A stretch of DNA of 64,000 bases from Ferruginibacter albus (GTDB taxonomy: Bacteria > Bacteroidota > Bacteroidia > Chitinophagales > Chitinophagaceae), in NCBI RefSeq assembly GCF_020042285.1, contig NZ_CP083388.1:2382001-2446000 (forward strand). The letters are read 5' to 3'. Of this stretch, positions 52,456-61,629 are shown one piece after another (position 1 is the first letter of the stretch; every line of letters starts with the position of its first letter). A program made the position numbers and the translations under genes. The notes under the pieces are model-generated. The model was not told where the DNA came from. It saw only the letters and a program-made list of their open reading frames with translations, and made no database searches.

Positions 52456-54396
52456 TTGATCTCACAGAATACCATACAGCAAATACTTAGCCGAATTGAC
52501 ATTATAGAGATTGTTGGCTCTTTTGTTAAATTAAAAAAAAGAGGCACCAACTACCTGGGGCTTTGTCCGTTCCATAACGAAAAATCTCCTTCCTTTACTG
52601 TTTCCCCTGCTAAAGAAATATATAAATGTTTTGGTTGCGGCAAAAGCGGCAATAGTATCAGCTTTTTAATGGAACTGGAAAAATACAGTTATGTAGAGGC
52701 GTTGCGCTGGCTGGCACAAAAATATAATGTAGAGATAGAAGAAACGGAAAGCTCACCTGAACAAAAGCTGCATCAGCAGGCAGCAGAGAGCTTATATGCC
52801 ATCAACAATTTTGCACAGAAGTTCTTTAGCGATGTATTGTTGAATACAGAAGAAGGCCAGGATATTGGCTTGAGCTATTTAAAGCACAGAGGATTTAAAG
52901 AGGACATCATTAAAAGATTCCAACTTGGATTTAACTATGACTCAAGGGATGGGTTTGCCAAAGCTGCATTATCAGCACAATATAACTTAGAGTTGTTGCA
53001 AAAAAGTGGATTAGTGGCAGTAAGAGACGAAAAACCAGTAGATAATTATCGTGGCAGAATAATTTTTCCGGTACATAATCAAAGCGGTAAAGTAGTTGGC
53101 TTTGGCGCCAGGATCATTAAGAGCAATGATAAAGCTCCAAAATATATAAACACTCCCGAAAATGAGATTTATATAAAGAGTAAGATTTTATACGGAAGTT
53201 ATTTTGCCCGACAGGCGATCGATAAGGCAGATGAATGTTTATTGGTAGAAGGCTATACAGATGTTGTTTCGCTACACCAGGCAGGCGTTGAAAATGTTGT
53301 GGCAAGCGGTGGAACCTCTTTAACACCCGATCAGTTGCGTTTGGTAAAAAAATACACCAATAATCTTACGATTATTTACGACGGTGATAATGCCGGCATT
53401 AAAGCCGCGTTGCGTGGACTGGACCTTGCATTGGAAGAAAGCCTGAATGTAAAGCTGGTATTAATTCCTGATAAAGAAGACCCGGACAGCTATGTAAATA
53501 AAGTGGGCGCTGATGCTTTCAAACAATTTATTGCAGACAATAAAAAAGACTTTGTTCTTTTTCAATTAGAGATAGCGTTGAAAGATGCGGTGAATGATTC
53601 AACCAAAAAAGCTGCTATTGTTAACCAGGTTGCAGAAACCATTTCCAAGATCAATAAAGCTGAAGATTTTACCAGGCAGCAGGATTATATTAAGCAATGC
53701 GCCGAAATATTAAAGATAGAAGAAAGCGGGTTGAATGCATTGGTAAATAAATTCATCCGTGAAAAAATAACCAAGGAAGAGAACAGGAACAACCGGGCAG
53801 CAAATGTTGTTGAAATTCCGGAAACAGCTGTAACGGCAATTGAAGAAGATACTCTTTCCTTATTAAATAAAGATGAACAGCAGGAACGTGCCATGGTTCG
53901 CAGCTTATTGGAGTTTGGATTAAAACAATGGGACGATGACCAAAAAGTAGCCGACTATGTTTTTGACGAAGTTAAAAACAATGACCTGGAAGAACTCATT
54001 GACAACAAAGAATTGATACGTGTTTTACAAACATACAAAGCCTGGTACGATGCAGGCATTGAACCAACTTCCAAGAATTTTCTCTATCATGAAGATTCAG
54101 CCATGAGCTCTTTAGTAGTTTCAATAATGGACTTTGCTTACGAGATAAGCCCTAACTGGAGTACCTTTTATGAAGGAAAGATATTTACAAGAGAAGATCT
54201 ATATAAACAGGAAGTTTTTTCTACCCTGAACTATCTTAAATTAAGAAAGATAAAACGCCTGATGGATGAGAACCAGCGTGACCTTGAAAAGACTCATACC
54301 GCCGAGGAGCAATTAGTATTACTGCAAACTCATCAGCATTTAAAACAGGTAGAGATGGATCTGACAAGGCAGATCGGCGCCGTGATATTTAGATAA
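52456..54396 (+). CDS. dnaG: DNA primase DnaG
   Basis: DnaG makes the RNA primers for replication. The 646-residue protein has the N-terminal CHC2 zinc finger (Cys37, His40, Cys58, Cys61). The core and TOPRIM domain follow, with Glu265 in LLVEGYTDVV, IIYDGDNAG and the KEDPDSYV acidic motif. A C-terminal helicase-binding region lies from about 450 on. The start appears to be TTG, as no upstream in-frame ATG or GTG is seen and MISQNTIQQILSRIDI matches the usual start of primases. It is divergent from the TPR gene and convergent with the M1 peptidase. The rpsU-dnaG-rpoD arrangement of proteobacteria is absent. Confidence 0.96.
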   Translation: MISQNTIQQILSRIDIIEIVGSFVKLKKRGTNYLGLCPFHNEKSPSFTVSPAKEIYKCFGCGKSGNSISFLMELEKYSYVEALRWLAQKYNVEIEETESSPEQKLHQQAAESLYAINNFAQKFFSDVLLNTEEGQDIGLSYLKHRGFKEDIIKRFQLGFNYDSRDGFAKAALSAQYNLELLQKSGLVAVRDEKPVDNYRGRIIFPVHNQSGKVVGFGARIIKSNDKAPKYINTPENEIYIKSKILYGSYFARQAIDKADECLLVEGYTDVVSLHQAGVENVVASGGTSLTPDQLRLVKKYTNNLTIIYDGDNAGIKAALRGLDLALEESLNVKLVLIPDKEDPDSYVNKVGADAFKQFIADNKKDFVLFQLEIALKDAVNDSTKKAAIVNQVAETISKINKAEDFTRQQDYIKQCAEILKIEESGLNALVNKFIREKITKEENRNNRAANVVEIPETAVTAIEEDTLSLLNKDEQQERAMVRSLLEFGLKQWDDDQKVADYVFDEVKNNDLEELIDNKELIRVLQTYKAWYDAGIEPTSKNFLYHEDSAMSSLVVSIMDFAYEISPNWSTFYEGKIFTREDLYKQEVFSTLNYLKLRKIKRLMDENQRDLEKTHTAEEQLVLLQTHQHLKQVEMDLTRQIGAVIFR

Positions 54397-54459
54397 GATA
54401 GTGAACATTCAATTTATCTTTTATCAAATTTGACAATTCTACTATTAAATTATCTTCAG

Positions 54460-56349
54460 CTATTTCTCTTTCCAATCATTATCCTTCATAAATTTATCCG
54501 GTACATGATCAAAGCCAAGATGGATAGATCTTATCTTAAATGGAAATTTTTGCTGTAATATAATTTGCTTTTTACCATCTTGCCACACATCCGCTCTATA
54601 CAAAACATTCCATCTGCGTTTATCATCAAACTTTATCATTAAATAAACAGGAACAGGTAAGCCGCCTTTATTGGTGATCACGATTTTTGTATTAGCTGTT
54701 GTTTGTGTTACTTCTGTAATTTCCAGGTCAGGATAGGTTAGATCATAGAACCATTTTTGCCAGAACCAGTTCAGGTTTTTTCCTGTTGATGCATTAAAGG
54801 AATAAAAGAAATCGTAGGGTGTGGGATGTTTACCATTCCAATCATCCATATATTGTTTCAACGCTTTTAAAAATAAAGTTTTGCCCAACATATTCTGAAG
54901 CACCCAATAACACACAGCAGCTTTTCCATAAGAATTGGCGGCATAAGCCGGCATATCGCCATATAATTCTGTATTGGTAATTAAAGGCACATCATTCACC
55001 GTACCGCTAATGCGTTCAAAACGCGTTTTGCTATAAATGCCCTCATCTTCCGGTTCTTGTAATGAGCTGGATGTAACTGCTTCGCCAATAGTAGCCCAAC
55101 CTTCATCCATCCAGGCGTATTTGGTTTCATTAATGCCCATGTAAAAAGGAAAATAGCTATGAAATATTTCATGGGTAGTTAATTGCACTGCATCTTTATG
55201 ATCTTCCAATGGATTATCATTTACCATCATCGGGTATTCCATCTGATCCGTACCATCAAACACCGTTATATAAGGAAAAGGAAATGCTACTTTGGGATAA
55301 TTATAGCTCATGTAAAAAACAGAATAGTAAGCCTGGTTGGCAACATCATAATAATCTTTATGAATAGGATTGTAAACAGCGCTTGCCAACGTGGTTCGAT
55401 TGTTTTTATAATCAGTGACCACAGTGCTGGCATCCCAATAATAATGATCGCTTAAAGCAAAAGCAACATCGGTAACATTGGTTGCTTTAAATCTCCAGAT
55501 GCCTGTTGCAGCAGGTGAAAACACTGTATTGTTAGCATAATCCAACGAGTCAATTACATGCACAATGGTATCAGACCTTTCTGCCAGCGATAATTTTTTT
55601 AAAACAGTAGTACTAAAATTATCTGTAACATTTTGCCGCTCGCCGGTTGCCCACACGGCATAGGTTTTTGGAACTGTAATGGTAATATCAAAGTTGCCAA
55701 AGTCATTGTAAAACTCCAGCGTACCGTTATAGCTCCAGTCATCCCAGCCATCTATATCATCGTACACAGCAATGCGTGGAAAGAAATAAGCAATAAAATA
55801 AGAGCCGCTGTCAACCCTGCCTGTACGTACCTGCGAACCGATGTTTACTGTGTAATGCCATTTTACTTTTATCGTTAATTGACTGTGCGGCAAAACAGCG
55901 TTAGCGGGCAATACTATTAAATTGGTATTGCTATGATAAGCTTTCGTTTTACTGGCGAAAGAGTCAATACGTTCCTCTCCTATTTGTAATTCATCGATGG
56001 TAACGCCATCATTCAGATCTTTCTCAGTAACGGGAAAAGAAGTTCCCCGCTGCACACCATGCTTATAAAGATCAGGATACAACCGGATGATGAGTTTTTT
56101 TAAGCTATCCGGGCTATTATTAAAATAGCTGATCGTTTCTTCACCTTTTAAACTATTGGTAGAAGGATCAAACTCTACATTGATCTTATAATCGCCGCGA
56201 TTTTGCCAATAGCTTTTACCCGGTAAACCGGTTGCTGTTCTGGTGCCTTTTTTAATGGCATCTGTAAAATTAACTGTTTGAAATAATTGTTGCGCCTGTA
56301 AAGACAGGCTATATATTAATACACCGAATAACAACCATAGTTTCTTCAT
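54460..56349 (-). CDS. M1 family metallopeptidase
   Basis: The secreted or periplasmic aminopeptidase-like protein is 629 residues with a signal peptide (MKKLWLLFGVLIYSLSLQAQ). The zinc-binding motif is HEIFH at 393-397 plus Glu416 in WMDEGWA, the HExxH-x18-E spacing of family M1. The exopeptidase GxMEN-type motif appears as the variant DQMEYPMMV, with the key Glu present. An N-terminal β-sandwich precedes the catalytic domain, and the ERAP-like C-terminal domain is short. The substrate is unknown. It is monocistronic, with no clear hairpin terminator at its 3' end. Confidence 0.93.
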   Translation of the reverse strand: MKKLWLLFGVLIYSLSLQAQQLFQTVNFTDAIKKGTRTATGLPGKSYWQNRGDYKINVEFDPSTNSLKGEETISYFNNSPDSLKKLIIRLYPDLYKHGVQRGTSFPVTEKDLNDGVTIDELQIGEERIDSFASKTKAYHSNTNLIVLPANAVLPHSQLTIKVKWHYTVNIGSQVRTGRVDSGSYFIAYFFPRIAVYDDIDGWDDWSYNGTLEFYNDFGNFDITITVPKTYAVWATGERQNVTDNFSTTVLKKLSLAERSDTIVHVIDSLDYANNTVFSPAATGIWRFKATNVTDVAFALSDHYYWDASTVVTDYKNNRTTLASAVYNPIHKDYYDVANQAYYSVFYMSYNYPKVAFPFPYITVFDGTDQMEYPMMVNDNPLEDHKDAVQLTTHEIFHSYFPFYMGINETKYAWMDEGWATIGEAVTSSSLQEPEDEGIYSKTRFERISGTVNDVPLITNTELYGDMPAYAANSYGKAAVCYWVLQNMLGKTLFLKALKQYMDDWNGKHPTPYDFFYSFNASTGKNLNWFWQKWFYDLTYPDLEITEVTQTTANTKIVITNKGGLPVPVYLMIKFDDKRRWNVLYRADVWQDGKKQIILQQKFPFKIRSIHLGFDHVPDKFMKDNDWKEK

Positions 56350-56507
56350 TGCATAGAATTAGAATAATGAATTTAAGAAAAATATTTCGGGTTATAGAGG
56401 TATTGATTATGTTGATTGCATAAATCACATTATATTGGTGGCATTGAAGTAATTGAGTAGTGATATTTATGATCTATTCGTCATTGTAAAACAAACAATA
56501 AAATCAA

Positions 56508-57188
56508 ATGGAAGATTTAAGACCAAACGTACAAAGAGCAAAAAATGCAGTTACTCTTTTATGGATCGTGTTGGCATTGGAAATCATATCATTGATTTCA
56601 GGATATTTTCAATATAAGCTACTTAAGGTCGTTGCAAATGGTGGTGAAATTTCAATGAACACAGCAAATGCAAATGATATAAGAGAGCGAATCATCGCAA
56701 TTCTATATTTGATAGTATTTATTATTTCAACCGTAACATTTATTCAATGGTTTAGAAGAGCGTATTATAATTTACATCTAAAAGTATATCACTTATCCTT
56801 CACAGAAGGCTGGGCTGCCGGAAGCTGGTTTGCTCCTGTTATTTGCTTGTACAGACCATACCAGATAATGAAAGAATTATATCAACAAACAATAGACCTG
56901 TTAACCAGAAAAGGATTGCTTCTTCATCAAAGTCTAACAACAAATGCCCTTGGCTGGTGGTGGGCGCTTTGGATCATAAACAATTTACTCGGGCAATTTG
57001 TTTTTCGCTATTCACTAAAAGCTGAAACAGTTGACGAATTAATTGTTTCTACTGTTGCCGGCATAGTCAGTAACATTATTGGAATTCCTCTTGCATTACT
57101 TGCCATAAAAGTGGTTAAGGACTATTCAAGTGTAGAACCTTTACTTAATGAAATAAAAGAGGAAGAAGTCATTGCGGAGATAAACTAA
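56508..57188 (+). CDS. DUF4328 domain-containing membrane protein
   Basis: The 226-residue protein matches DUF4328: a first membrane helix (about 15-35), a second (65-85), the motif FIQWFRRAYYNLH, the Trp/Pro-rich block GWAAGSWFAPVICLYRPYQIMKEL, and two more membrane helices near 145-165 and 180-200. The function is unknown. It opens a stretch of small membrane or secreted protein genes on the plus strand extending to about 60.4 kb. Confidence 0.87.
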   Translation: MEDLRPNVQRAKNAVTLLWIVLALEIISLISGYFQYKLLKVVANGGEISMNTANANDIRERIIAILYLIVFIISTVTFIQWFRRAYYNLHLKVYHLSFTEGWAAGSWFAPVICLYRPYQIMKELYQQTIDLLTRKGLLLHQSLTTNALGWWWALWIINNLLGQFVFRYSLKAETVDELIVSTVAGIVSNIIGIPLALLAIKVVKDYSSVEPLLNEIKEEEVIAEIN

Positions 57189-57248
57189 GAACTAACGCAT
57201 AGAACTCGCATGCAACGTTAAACAGACATTACCTTCATTAAACATATT

Positions 57249-57821
57249 TTGACAAAGACAAAGTTCATATCTTTTTTTCTTCTCTTACTCTGGATAACGA
57301 GTTGCAAGGAGCAAAAGAAGAAAAACATTTCAAAAACAGAAGAAATAAATAGAACCGACTTAGCGCAACTTGAACTCAAAGACAGCTCTTCTTTAACAAA
57401 GGTTAAAGCACAGTTTTATAAAAGCAAATCAGGGCAACTATTTGAAAGGACATTTGCTGATCGAGAAATTCAAGGTGTTGACACTTTAGTTTCAGTAGAA
57501 TATTTCAATGGAAATTTGCCACAAGATATCGACCCTTTAACTTTTGAGCAGTTAGATGGTTGGTTCGCCAAGGACAAAAGCTTTGCATACTATTACAGGC
57601 CAACAAGTGGCGGAATGCTTTGTGTAAAATTGGACAGCGCTGACAGCAAAACATTCCACCTTATTCCCGGGCAATATTTGTACGCGGTTGACAATAAGCA
57701 CGTTTTTAAAGAAGCAGAAATCTTAGAAAATATTGACCCACAAAAGATGATAATCACAAAGGACAAAGAAGGCAAAATATTAAAGATCCAAAGTGGATTT
57801 ATAACTTATACCGCAGACTAA
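57249..57821 (+). CDS. putative lipoprotein with DKNYY-like segment
   Basis: The 190-residue product probably starts at TTG, since no ATG or GTG lies before the signal sequence. Residues 5-19 form a lipoprotein signal ending in WITSC with Cys19 as lipidation site, followed by a Lys-rich tether. The segment WFAKDKSFAYYYRP to AVDNKHVFKEAEIL resembles DKNYY-type repeats found in envelope lipoproteins. No function can be assigned. The next gene starts 8 bp downstream, so co-transcription is likely. Confidence 0.65.
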   Translation: MTKTKFISFFLLLLWITSCKEQKKKNISKTEEINRTDLAQLELKDSSSLTKVKAQFYKSKSGQLFERTFADREIQGVDTLVSVEYFNGNLPQDIDPLTFEQLDGWFAKDKSFAYYYRPTSGGMLCVKLDSADSKTFHLIPGQYLYAVDNKHVFKEAEILENIDPQKMIITKDKEGKILKIQSGFITYTAD

Positions 57822-57829
57822 ACTTTTTT

Positions 57830-58315
57830 ATGACATTCTCTAAAAACACATATTTACTTTTTGTAGCGTTTTTATTTTTGAGTTACAGCGGAAAGGCACA
57901 GGTTGAGATCAAAGTAGAAGATGTCAAATTGACCAAAAAAAGCGAAACGTTTGAATACCCTCCTCCACCAACAGGATTAAAAGTATCCGCCTATTTAATA
58001 TACGAAGACAGCACACGCTCAACTTTTGACGTATTGAATGATACAACTGTCGTTCTTTGGAATACGATCATCGGCGGAGGCGATGCAGAAAAACCATCCA
58101 GGCGCACCCAGGTAACTTTGTTTGGAAACCTTGATAGTCTTAAAGTAACGATCTATAACGGAAAAAAAAGAGTAGTAAATCAAAAGCTTTCCAACTTCGG
58201 TGGTTTCTATGATTTTATTATTGACAATACAGGCTGTGGGGAAGTTAAAGTGCTTGTTACAAAATTTAATAAAATAGTTTACCAGGGGCGCATCCCTTTT
58301 CATTGTGGGGAGTAA
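57830..58315 (+). CDS. small secreted protein, function unknown
   Basis: The 161-residue protein has a signal peptide (MTFSKNTYLLFVAFLFLSYSGKAQ) and a mature β-rich domain of about 138 residues with two Cys residues, in NTGCGEV and PFHCGE, near the C-terminus that may pair. I do not recognise the family. It directly follows the lipoprotein gene at 57249 (8 bp). Confidence 0.6.
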   Translation: MTFSKNTYLLFVAFLFLSYSGKAQVEIKVEDVKLTKKSETFEYPPPPTGLKVSAYLIYEDSTRSTFDVLNDTTVVLWNTIIGGGDAEKPSRRTQVTLFGNLDSLKVTIYNGKKRVVNQKLSNFGGFYDFIIDNTGCGEVKVLVTKFNKIVYQGRIPFHCGE

Positions 58316-58390
58316 AATACTTACATTAATCCATTCTCCTATTTATGGAAACCTCAGCCTTTCGGCATCTCATCACTTAAAAAAAATTAC

Positions 58391-59283
58391 ATGAGATCAT
58401 TTCTACTACTTCTTTTTATATCGTTTTAACAGCAGTAGTAATTGCACAACCTAATATTTACCCCGACAGTTTTCCAAACGTCGCAGGTTATAGCTCTGTT
58501 ATTGTTAAGAGTGATTACCTCTGCTCTGCCCCTGCAACAAAAAATAAAATAACTGCAAAGTATCTTTTTGATAATTCGGGCAATACAACCACTTTCCTTT
58601 CTTTTTGTGATGATAAGGTTTGTGGCAAAAATATTTACACCTATGTAAACGGGCAATTGATGTCTCATAAAAATTTCGGTTCATGGACATCGAATGAAAA
58701 CAATATTTCAGCATCCAAATGGGACAGCACTTCACTTTCGGATGAAATCACTTTTCAATACATTGGCAATAAACTTAGTTCTTACAAATATTATCAAGAA
58801 GAAGGGGTATGCTTTATTGAAAAAAGCTTTACATATAATGCCGCAGGTAAGATATTATCCGAAAACATAAAGACCTATTATGATTCATTTACAGTAAAAT
58901 TAGAACCCGTACATTATGCAATAAATGATAAAAAAGAATACGCTTATACTGACACCGTCACCCATATAAAATATTACCGTAACAACGTTTTACAGGCAAC
59001 GGAAGAATTGATATCGCTAAAAAATGGCAAGCTTGCCAGGCAAATACTGAAAGCGGCGAATGGCAAAATTCTTCAGAAGTACACTTATACTTACAACAAT
59101 CAGCAACAATTAATTCAAATAACATCTTTTGAGACGGGCTATGATGGATTTGGGAATATCTACGACCTTATGGATTATAATAAAACAATTTTAAATTATG
59201 ATGCGACAGGAAAATTAATAAGCAAAGAGTTATTTTCTCAAGGAAAGCTATGCGATAGAGAAAAATATGAATACTTAAAATAG
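58391..59283 (+). pseudogene. secreted repeat protein broken by a single-base frameshift in its signal peptide
   Basis: ATG 58391 begins a perfect signal-peptide start (MRSFLLLLF) but hits TAA at 58427. The frame one base back continues YIVLTAVVIAQP and stays open to the stop at 59283. Joining them at the TTTTT run (58413-58417) gives MRSFLLLLFYIVLTAVVIAQ, a normal signal peptide, so one T seems to be missing. The restored product is about 297 residues, with NAAGKILSE, AANGKILQK and DATGKLISKE segments like the MORN/YD-type repeats of Bacteroidota surface proteins. Without the shift the only late starts are TTG 58657 and ATG 58660, which would give a product with no signal. It could be a recent mutation or an assembly error. 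Confidence 0.7.
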
Positions 59284-59390
59284 ATCACTGTCGCATGTGT
59301 CTCGTTTATATCATTGAACTACCTGTTCTTCACAATTTCAATCTCAGAACATGTAAGCGAGAGCTAATACACCTCATTGTGTAAGTTTAA

Positions 59391-59398
59391 TATATTTG
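59391..59398 (+). promoter_or_regulatory. putative -7 box of the 59422 gene
   Basis: TATATTTG matches TAnnTTTG and lies 23 bp before ATG 59422. Confidence 0.35.
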
Positions 59399-59421
59399 TT
59401 TCTCAATTATAATCGTCAGTT

Positions 59422-59955
59422 ATGAAACATCTCCCTTTATTGGTAATCCTCTTTTTTCTAAACGTTACTATTTCTTACAGCCAGCCAACTACTTTTTCAT
59501 TTAAACGACCTATTATCAGCAAGCTGGATTCTATTGAATACGCTAATCATGGCAAGACGTTTTATTACAATGGCATCACGTTTAGTGTATCAAAAAATTA
59601 TTTTCCTCATGCCGATAGCTTTAAACTGGGACAACCAATTAACTCAAGCAGGCAAAAAGGACCAACCAACATAAATATATGTTATTACTATTCCCTTCCT
59701 GACAGCGTGATAAGACTGAGCGAATATTCCTGGGACCAATCAAAAGGAGCTACACCTTCTCTTAATGAAATATTTACCACCAATGCAACTCTTATTTCAA
59801 AATATTTTGGCAACAATGGAAAAACAAAATTAGAAGATCACGAAGACTGGACTCAAAAAACTACCATTTGGGAAAACAAGGAAGTTCATGTTGAGCAGTT
59901 CATGGTTAGTAGTGAATATACAAATCGTGTCAGGGTTCTTATTAGCTGGAAGTAA
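59422..59955 (+). CDS. small secreted protein, function unknown
   Basis: The 177-residue protein has a signal peptide (MKHLPLLVILFFLNVTISYSQ) and a mature domain with many Tyr, Asn and Ser residues and no recognised motif. It has its own promoter-like box. The DUF5958 gene starts 47 bp downstream and may be co-transcribed. Confidence 0.6.
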   Translation: MKHLPLLVILFFLNVTISYSQPTTFSFKRPIISKLDSIEYANHGKTFYYNGITFSVSKNYFPHADSFKLGQPINSSRQKGPTNINICYYYSLPDSVIRLSEYSWDQSKGATPSLNEIFTTNATLISKYFGNNGKTKLEDHEDWTQKTTIWENKEVHVEQFMVSSEYTNRVRVLISWK

Positions 59956-60002
59956 TCCTGCTTATACGAATGTTTAACTTACATAATAACAATTTGACCA
60001 CC

Positions 60003-60392
60003 ATGCTATCAGAAGAAGAAATAATAATTAATAAAATTGCACAAGGCAAATTAAGTCTTGATGACGGCTTAAAATGGTTTAAGAATATTGACTCTACTGA
60101 ACAGAGAAATATTCTTGCTTGCCTGCGATTATATTTAGAACAATCTCACCCTGAGCAACAATTGATTGATGATAGTTTAGAAATGGTGTCGCTTAAATTT
60201 TCCGTAAAACCTATTTTGTTATTCAAGACACATCCATACAAGATTGCAGCCATTTATGTTTGCGACCTTTCTGATAATGAATTAGAGGAATCATTTATAA
60301 CATTGCTGACTCTGTTTAAATATGCCGACACCAGGCGACGAGAGTTGTTTTGCAAAAGTAGTTGTACCCACGAATGGCATAATTTAAGCTAG
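60003..60392 (+). CDS. DUF5958 family protein
   Basis: The 129-residue protein from ATG 60003 (an earlier ATG at 59970 adds 11 residues not seen in the family) has EEEIIINKIAQGKLSLDDGL at the start. It ends with RRRELFCKSSCTHEWHNL, where the Cys/His-rich tail is the family hallmark and may bind metal. It is cytoplasmic, with no signal peptide, and of unknown function. It is followed by about 500 bp without a gene. Confidence 0.78.
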   Translation: MLSEEEIIINKIAQGKLSLDDGLKWFKNIDSTEQRNILACLRLYLEQSHPEQQLIDDSLEMVSLKFSVKPILLFKTHPYKIAAIYVCDLSDNELEESFITLLTLFKYADTRRRELFCKSSCTHEWHNLS

Positions 60393-60450
60393 AAACATTT
60401 CTTCCCGACAACATCTCCCTTAGGGGCGTTGCGTTAATAACTTTATTCCC

Positions 60451-60478
60451 AGCAACGTCTCCTGCGAGAGACGTTGCT
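60451..60478. repeat. perfect 11-bp-stem palindrome, REP-like
   Basis: AGCAACGTCTC and its complement flank a CTGCGA loop. A weaker version of the same element precedes it at 60409-60431. The structure resembles short intergenic palindromic repeats; it lacks a following T tract, so it is not a standard terminator. Confidence 0.5.
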
Positions 60479-60849
60479 TAAAAGTGAATATTATGATGCC
60501 TAATACATCCCGAAATAGTACCTCATACATCCCGAAGTAATGTCGATTCTCTAACCAACCAAACACGCATACGTTAGTAAGTAAATACGATTGTATGTTT
60601 AACCTATGCACCACCTCTTAACAACCTATACCCCATCACTTGTTTAAACAGGTATCCATACATAATTTGGAAATGGTGATTCCATAAACAACACAATCGC
60701 CATCTATATTTAACGTATACACCACCACTTCGCTATGTGTATACGACTACTTCAATACATTGTCGCCATACGTTGCACACCTATTCCGGTTACATGCAGT
60801 ACCTATGTTCCATAAGCCTAACTTGCTGGTAATAATTCAATTAAATAAA

Positions 60850-60873
60850 AATGCCCGTTCTTCAACGGGCATT
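60850..60873 (-). terminator. intrinsic terminator of the 60899 gene
   Basis: AATGCCCGTT pairs with AACGGGCATT around CTTC. On the minus strand the stem is followed by TTTATTTAATT, 25 bp after the stop. Confidence 0.8.
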
Positions 60874-60898
60874 CACTTAAACCTTACTTACGAACAAG

Positions 60899-61402
60899 TC
60901 AACTATTATTAGCAGGTGCATCAGGCGTATCGCTGTCTCCACCATTGTTATTTGTTTTAAAAAACGGCAACAGGTCATTGTATTTAGTTTCCCAGCCGGC
61001 ACCGGCATCGCCTGCTTCCATACGGTATTTTACGTAATTGTAATCTGTACGGGCGGCATTGTAAGCATCATAATCATGCGTAATGCGGATATTATCAAAA
61101 ATCAAACTGGCTTCTGCCATGCCGCTTATTAAGCCTGCAACAAAAGTTCTGTCATCCCAATCGGCGATTGTTTCTACATAATCAACTTCAGGACAATTTA
61201 GGTGCGGCTGATTTTTATTGTATTCCAATACCTTCATTACAACCAGCTTGTTTTGCTCGGCAACACTGCCATATTTCTTACGCTCTTCCGGCGTAAGGTT
61301 TTTCTTTTTAGTCTCAATTAATTGGCGAATGGCAGTCCAGTGTTGATTGATTTCATCTTTTTCTGCCTGGGTAAAGTGTACGTTGTTCAGATTCGTGATC
61401 AT
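60899..61402 (-). CDS. conserved hypothetical protein
   Basis: The 167-residue cytoplasmic protein starts at ATG 61402 (MITNLNNVHFTQAEKDEI); a longer frame to 61456 adds 18 hydrophobic residues that do not resemble a normal signal. It is helical with conserved-looking LTPEERKKYGSVAEQNK and NCPEVDYVETIADWDDR segments and ends in an Asn/Asp/Pro-rich tail. I do not recognise the family and can offer no function. It is divergent from miaB and ends at a clear terminator. Confidence 0.65.
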   Translation of the reverse strand: MITNLNNVHFTQAEKDEINQHWTAIRQLIETKKKNLTPEERKKYGSVAEQNKLVVMKVLEYNKNQPHLNCPEVDYVETIADWDDRTFVAGLISGMAEASLIFDNIRITHDYDAYNAARTDYNYVKYRMEAGDAGAGWETKYNDLLPFFKTNNNGGDSDTPDAPANNS

Positions 61403-61605
61403 GGTACCTATAGTTTTTAAAATTAGAAAATACGATAGAAGAGATTGATAGATCAAATGTAAAGGCTTGCACCGGCTATAGAAAGAAGGCTATGTAAAAT
61501 ATCTATCAAACATCAAGTAGTTTTTTTAATTGTTATACGTTCTTAAGCGTAAACATCTTTAACATTCCTTATCTGCCAGAACGTCAGCAATCAATCTGTT
61601 TTAGT

Positions 61606-61613
61606 TATATTTG
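61606..61613 (+). promoter_or_regulatory. putative -7 box of miaB
   Basis: TATATTTG matches TAnnTTTG and lies 16 bp before the miaB ATG. Confidence 0.42.
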
Positions 61614-61629
61614 CAGACTAAATTTCTAC

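Larger units (their letters stand above)
60393..60898. other. 506-bp gene-free region with palindromes and short repeats
   Basis: No protein on either strand here looks real. The region holds an imperfect hairpin (60409-60431) and a perfect related one (60451-60478). It also has a 15-bp near-identical direct repeat (60503-60517 and 60525-60539), an inverted repeat CGTATACAC (60714-60722 with 60737-60745) and a terminator at 60850-60873. It may be a decayed gene or a cluster of short intergenic repeats. Confidence 0.6.

Noticed and set aside
58413..58417. Programmed -1 frameshifting at TTTTT
   Set aside because: There is no classical slippery heptamer with a clear downstream pseudoknot, and the site is inside a signal peptide; a simple one-base deletion is more likely.
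58657..59283. An independent 208-residue gene starting at TTG 58657 or ATG 58660
   Set aside because: The same frame is open far upstream and connects to a good signal peptide by a one-base shift, so this is the 3' part of a longer frameshifted gene.
60780..60835. Possible integron attC-like core sites (GCCTAAC, CGTTGCAC) in the gene-free region
   Set aside because: There is no matching paired core site at the right spacing, no cassette structure and no integrase gene.
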